A DNA stretch of 64,000 bases from Brenneria bubanii (lineage in GTDB: Bacteria > Pseudomonadota > Gammaproteobacteria > Enterobacterales > Enterobacteriaceae): contig NZ_JAKMAJ010000007.1 of the NCBI RefSeq assembly GCF_022378355.1, positions 186,001 to 250,000 on the forward strand, written 5' to 3'. Both the position numbers and the translations under genes were made by a program. The notes under the pieces were generated by a model. The model saw only the letters and a list, made by a program, of their open reading frames with translations. It ran no database searches and was not told the origin of the DNA. Positions 63,396-64,000 of this stretch are shown here, piece after piece (the first letter of the stretch is position 1; each line of letters opens with the position of its first letter).

Positions 63396-64000
63396 CCATA
63401 ACGTTGCGGAAGTAGAAACGATTAAACGCTGGTCGCCAGTCTGGATCGTTCCGATCGTGACGGTATTGATCGGCGCATGGATACTGTTTTATCACTTCAG
63501 TCATCTGGGGCCTCAGGTTACCCTGGTGACCAGCAATGCAGAAGGCATAGAGGCGGGGAAAACGACGATCAAAAGCCGCAGCGTGGACGTCGGCGTGGTC
63601 GAAAGCGTTGAATTAAGCGACGATCTCCATCGGGTGGAAATCAAGGCTCGGCTGCATGACGATATGGACAGGCTATTAAAAGAAGATTCAGCCTTCTGGG
63701 TGGTTAAACCACAGGTCGGCCGTTCAGGCATCTCCGGCTTGGGAACGCTGTTGTCTGGCGCCTATATCGAGCTTCAACCCGGCTCGCATAGTGAGGAAAA
63801 GAGAGAGTTTACTCTGCTCGATACCCCGCCGTTGGCCTCCCCGGATGCAAAAGGGATTCGTATCCGGCTTGATAGTGAACAGGCCGGACAGCTGAATGCC
63901 GGCGACCCGGTGTTGTTTCGCGGCTATCGGGTAGGGTCGGTTGAAGCCAGCGAGTTTGATCCCAAAGAACGGAAAATGCGCTATCAGCTGTTTGTTTCCG
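63382..64000 (+). CDS. pqiB: Intermembrane transport protein PqiB, 3'-truncated by window edge
   Basis: PqiB is an MCE-domain protein forming a periplasmic syringe-like tube for lipid movement between membranes. About 206 codons are visible. The likely start is TTG 63382, seven bases after AAGGAG and inside the pqiA end; no ATG is suitable. An N-terminal hydrophobic anchor (about 20-41, SPVWIVPIVTVLIGAWILF) precedes the first MCE domain with GKTTIKSRSVDVGVVESV and GISGLGTLLSGAYIELQPG, and the beginning of the second (GDPVLFRGYRVGSVE). It closely matches E. coli PqiB. The rest lies beyond the window. Confidence 0.95.
   Translation, partial: MTKDNHNVAEVETIKRWSPVWIVPIVTVLIGAWILFYHFSHLGPQVTLVTSNAEGIEAGKTTIKSRSVDVGVVESVELSDDLHRVEIKARLHDDMDRLLKEDSAFWVVKPQVGRSGISGLGTLLSGAYIELQPGSHSEEKREFTLLDTPPLASPDAKGIRIRLDSEQAGQLNAGDPVLFRGYRVGSVEASEFDPKERKMRYQLFVS

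Overview
The window is a stretch of enterobacterial chromosome. Nearly every gene has a clear Escherichia coli counterpart, but the gene order is rearranged relative to E. coli. Two blocks follow E. coli order: cmk-rpsA-ihfB at the left, and comEC-msbA-lpxK-ycaR-kdsB-ycbJ-elyC-cmoM-mukFEB-ldtD-ycbK-gloC-aspC-ompF-asnS-pncB-pepN-pyrD-zapC-ycbX-rlmL-uup-pqiAB on the right. About 23 kb between ihfB and comEC comes from elsewhere in E. coli terms: the his operon with yeeZ, plaP, sbcB and tmaR (one neighbourhood in E. coli), plus ycgR, a siderophore ABC transporter and a catabolic-looking cluster. The gene set and the dispersed palindromic repeats suggest Pectobacteriaceae (Brenneria, Pectobacterium, Dickeya or relatives); the genus is an inference.

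Region 1 (1-2827): 3' part of cmk, rpsA with its long leader, and ihfB, closed by a strong terminator.

Region 2 (2923-8585, minus strand): the most interesting stretch. An IclR-type regulator, an OPT/YSL-type transporter, a DUF1177 protein, an AroM-family protein, peptidase E (Asp-dipeptidase) and an Asp/Glu-racemase-family protein lie in one direction. I read this as a regulated uptake and breakdown system for a small peptide or amino-acid derivative, possibly aspartyl. The substrate is unknown, and DUF1177 and AroM have no established function. A GGAAC-CGA-GTTCC palindrome just upstream of the regulator is a candidate operator.

Region 3 (8853-16209, minus strand): complete histidine operon hisGDCBHAFI with tightly overlapping genes, preceded by a hisL leader peptide with six consecutive His codons and a textbook attenuator.

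Region 4 (16378-26051): yeeZ; ycgR, a c-di-GMP flagellar brake with a well-matched flagellar sigma-28 promoter; the putrescine importer plaP preceded by an overlapping yoeI-like leader ORF; sbcB; a Fur-box-preceded four-gene ferric-siderophore ABC transporter; and tmaR.

Region 5 (26305-41912): comEC, the msbA-lpxK lipid A pair, ycaR-kdsB for Kdo activation, ycbJ, elyC, and the cmoM-mukF-mukE-mukB operon, whose genes overlap throughout, for tRNA modification and chromosome condensation.

Region 6 (42331-64000): ldtD and ycbK (cell wall), gloC, aspC, an OmpF-type porin with an altered constriction loop, asnS, pncB, pepN, pyrD, zapC, ycbX, rlmL, uup, pqiA and the 5' part of pqiB. Intergenic regions carry strong hairpins, OmpR-like sites and diverged palindromic repeats. 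I found no tRNA, rRNA, CRISPR array, insertion sequence or prophage.
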